Of a stretch of DNA of 64,000 nucleotides, positions 63,301 to 64,000 are shown one piece after another; within the stretch, counting starts at the first letter, position 1; each line of letters starts with the position of its first letter. The stretch is from the NCBI RefSeq assembly GCF_025153475.1, contig NZ_JANZXA010000015.1:1-64000 (forward strand), given 5' to 3'. The notes under the pieces are model-generated. The model was not told the origin of the DNA. It worked only from the letters and a program-made list of their open reading frames with translations, and did no database searches. The position numbers were made by a program, and so were the translations under genes. This stretch comes from Novosphingobium mangrovisedimenti (lineage in GTDB: Bacteria; Pseudomonadota; Alphaproteobacteria; Sphingomonadales; Sphingomonadaceae).

Positions 63301-64000
63301 TCGAGGTCTATGACGTCGCCTCGATTGCCAACAAGGCCTTCTCGGACGCGGTCGTCTCGGCGCCGTTCTCGCCGCTGGGTCACAACACGCATGTGAAGAC
63401 CAAGAACGCGACGTGCATGGCGCTCGCCACCGACCAGCCGATCGCGCCGACGCGCAACCGGAAGATGGCCGAAACCGTGCTCAAGGACGACAAGGGGCAG
63501 CCGATCCTGAAGGACGACGGCACGCCGATGACGCTGCGCGACGCCAATCAGGAGCAGGCCTTCGAGCCGATCTACAGCTATGCGGCAATCACCGACAGCG
63601 AGGAGGGCCTGATCCTCGTCAATGTCGACACGATGGCCGACGGCGAGTTCCGCAATAACAAGCTCAAGCGCGCGGTGACGTGGAACCCCGATCACGTGCT
63701 GGACGGCGCGCGGCACATCGTCCTTGCCGGTGAAGTGGCCTATATCACCGCCAGGGTGGGCCTTGTCGTGGTCGATCTGCACGATCCGCTCCACCCGCAG
63801 CTGTCGGCGGTGCGCAAGCTCGATGATGCGCGGGCGAGCGCAGTGCAGTTCCGCTATCTCTGGGTGACGGACAGCGAGGGGGTCAAGCTCTTCGACGTGA
63901 CCAACCTGCGCGATCCGGTCGCGGTTCCTTCCGGCACGGTGCCGCTGGCCGATGCCCGCCGCCTCTACGTGGCGCGTACCTACGCCTATGTCGCGGCGAA
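60369..64000 (+). CDS. Decaheme c-type cytochrome with LVIVD-like beta-propeller tail, cut by the window edge
   Basis: About 1210 residues are visible and the frame is open at the right edge. Signal peptide of ~26 residues (LFLLASVILAMAVPVGRLLA). Ten CXXCH sites at about residues 61, 83, 161, 336, 421, 582, 609, 728, 739 and 845 (CLTCH, CTDCH, CGSCH, CTACH, CMNCH, CADCH, CKDCH, CFTCH, CGGCH, CTDCH). From about 945 the sequence turns to short beta repeats (YMFVAEGKGGFEVYDV, LILVNVDTM, AYITARVGLVVVDLHDP, LWVTDSEGVKLFDVTNLRDP) like LVIVD propeller blades. It is the last visible gene of the operon. Likely periplasmic or surface electron transfer. Confidence 0.88.
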   Translation, partial: MRSWTRLFLLASVILAMAVPVGRLLASEEEKPVERDYSLVTAPPAPARQSVAQVDAKSSGCLTCHTASDAPTMHATPAVRLGCTDCHGGNASIVGQPKLGFDDPQYIAAREKAHVLPKYPEGWHYPSAANPERSYALLNKEAPEYIRFVNPGDYRVAREACGSCHLPVIEAAERSLMATGAMLWGGAAYNNGIAPFKNYIFGEAYTREGEPAKIVSAGDPPGTVTAEEKARGALAALYPLPRWNVTPPGDVFRVFERGGRVINSTFAEVGLPNPTGSIQRLDEPGRPDIKQSNRGVGTGLRVAIPVLNLHKTRLNDPYSWFMGTNDQPGDYRSSGCTACHVIYANDREPRHSLIYARFGRDGQTITKDPTIAALKSHDEGAHGSLKTGHEGEDGIAKPADDREKGHPLQHVFTRAIPTAQCMNCHMHQPNIFLNSYLGYTMWDYEADAPKMWPEHQKYPTAEEVHKVLERNPEGAAPRGKWADLDFVRNVYDLNPELKDTQFADYHGHGWNFRAIFKRDREGNLLDAGGNMATWGTDKDHIVSPDDPQKWRKDGEGKFVPPGINPGKAVHMMDIHAEKGMQCADCHFSQDAHGNGLVYGEVANAIEIGCKDCHGTADAYPNLLTSGPAAPPKGNDLSLLRNPDGKRRFEWSTDASGRRHLLQRSIVDPEISWDVSLVKNSVDPESPTFNLKSARAKLMSKSGADDGSFGFGLGVAMNDRAHKDGEMACFTCHLSWTTSCGGCHLPIEANWKTSMHHYEGEETRNFATYNPQVARDAMFQLGKHMTTKGAEVTPVRSSSALVLSSTNVNRERIYVQQPPISAAGFSSQAFAPHFPHTVRLTETKTCTDCHLSEKDDNNAIMAQTLLLGTNFVNFVGLNSWVGLDGGFEAVRVTEWDEPQAVIGSYLQKYAYPDYYKLHVEQNGRELKNWVRGKTFDKKLSGETHALEQFRNVVQGTRDQVGCLQLRGEYMFVAEGKGGFEVYDVASIANKAFSDAVVSAPFSPLGHNTHVKTKNATCMALATDQPIAPTRNRKMAETVLKDDKGQPILKDDGTPMTLRDANQEQAFEPIYSYAAITDSEEGLILVNVDTMADGEFRNNKLKRAVTWNPDHVLDGARHIVLAGEVAYITARVGLVVVDLHDPLHPQLSAVRKLDDARASAVQFRYLWVTDSEGVKLFDVTNLRDPVAVPSGTVPLADARRLYVARTYAYVAA

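Noticed and set aside
61518..63794. A 758-codon minus-strand frame opposite the decaheme cytochrome
   Set aside because: The plus strand has ten CXXCH motifs in one continuous frame; the antisense frame has none and no ribosome site.
1..64000. CRISPR arrays, tRNA or rRNA genes, insertion sequences, integrases
   Set aside because: No regular repeat-spacer pattern, no cloverleaf-like sequence, and no transposase or integrase motif seen on either strand.

Overview
The window looks like chromosomal DNA of an alphaproteobacterium of the Sphingomonadaceae, most likely Novosphingobium or a close relative. The grounds are the high GC content, dense ATGA-type gene overlaps, a TonB-dependent receptor, a TorF-type porin, OpgD/OpgH and an Npt-type nucleotide transporter. 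This assignment is an inference; no rRNA or tRNA gene is present to settle it. I see no IS element, prophage, CRISPR array or tRNA gene.

Layout. (1) 1-9357, minus strand: one operon encoding, in transcription order, a secreted TPR-CHAT caspase-like protein, a CHASE2 class III adenylate cyclase, a FecR-like periplasmic protein, a TpsB outer-membrane transporter and its filamentous-haemagglutinin-type TpsA substrate, which is cut by the window edge. (2) 9827-19659: a surface-polysaccharide cluster with a deacetylase, five GT2 glycosyltransferases, a Gfo/Idh oxidoreductase and an epimerase in a chain of overlapping genes, facing a Wzm/Wzt ABC exporter on the other strand. (3) 19754-26487: a methyltransferase, an oddly shortened TolC-like lipoprotein, a membrane-fusion protein, and OpgD/OpgH for periplasmic glucan. 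(4) 26518-35663: a DAACS dicarboxylate/amino-acid symporter, a two-component system, a TonB receptor, a TSUP permease and a Tat-exported PLP aminotransferase. Pho-box-like direct repeats link the two ends of this block. (5) 35935-43383: a TetR regulator with clear operators, a small unknown gene and a complete RND efflux operon with a structured leader. (6) 43602-53064: a TorF porin, then a signalling locus with a cyclase-like protein, an RsbU phosphatase, an NTT-HEAT protein, two membrane sensors with decayed PP2C-like ends, a cNMP-fold protein, a STAS antagonist and an RsbW kinase. It is followed by a SET-PLP decarboxylase fusion (53112-54797). (7) 55061-64000: an operon of a pentaheme cytochrome, a duplicated GlcG/HbpS lipoprotein, an outer-membrane barrel and a decaheme cytochrome with a beta-propeller-like tail that runs off the right edge.

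The best candidates for undescribed biology are the CHAT/CHASE2/two-partner-secretion operon, the SET-PLP decarboxylase fusion, the multiheme cytochrome-porin operon, the partner-switching locus with pseudo-phosphatases, and the TolC-like protein that appears to have lost both barrel hairpins.
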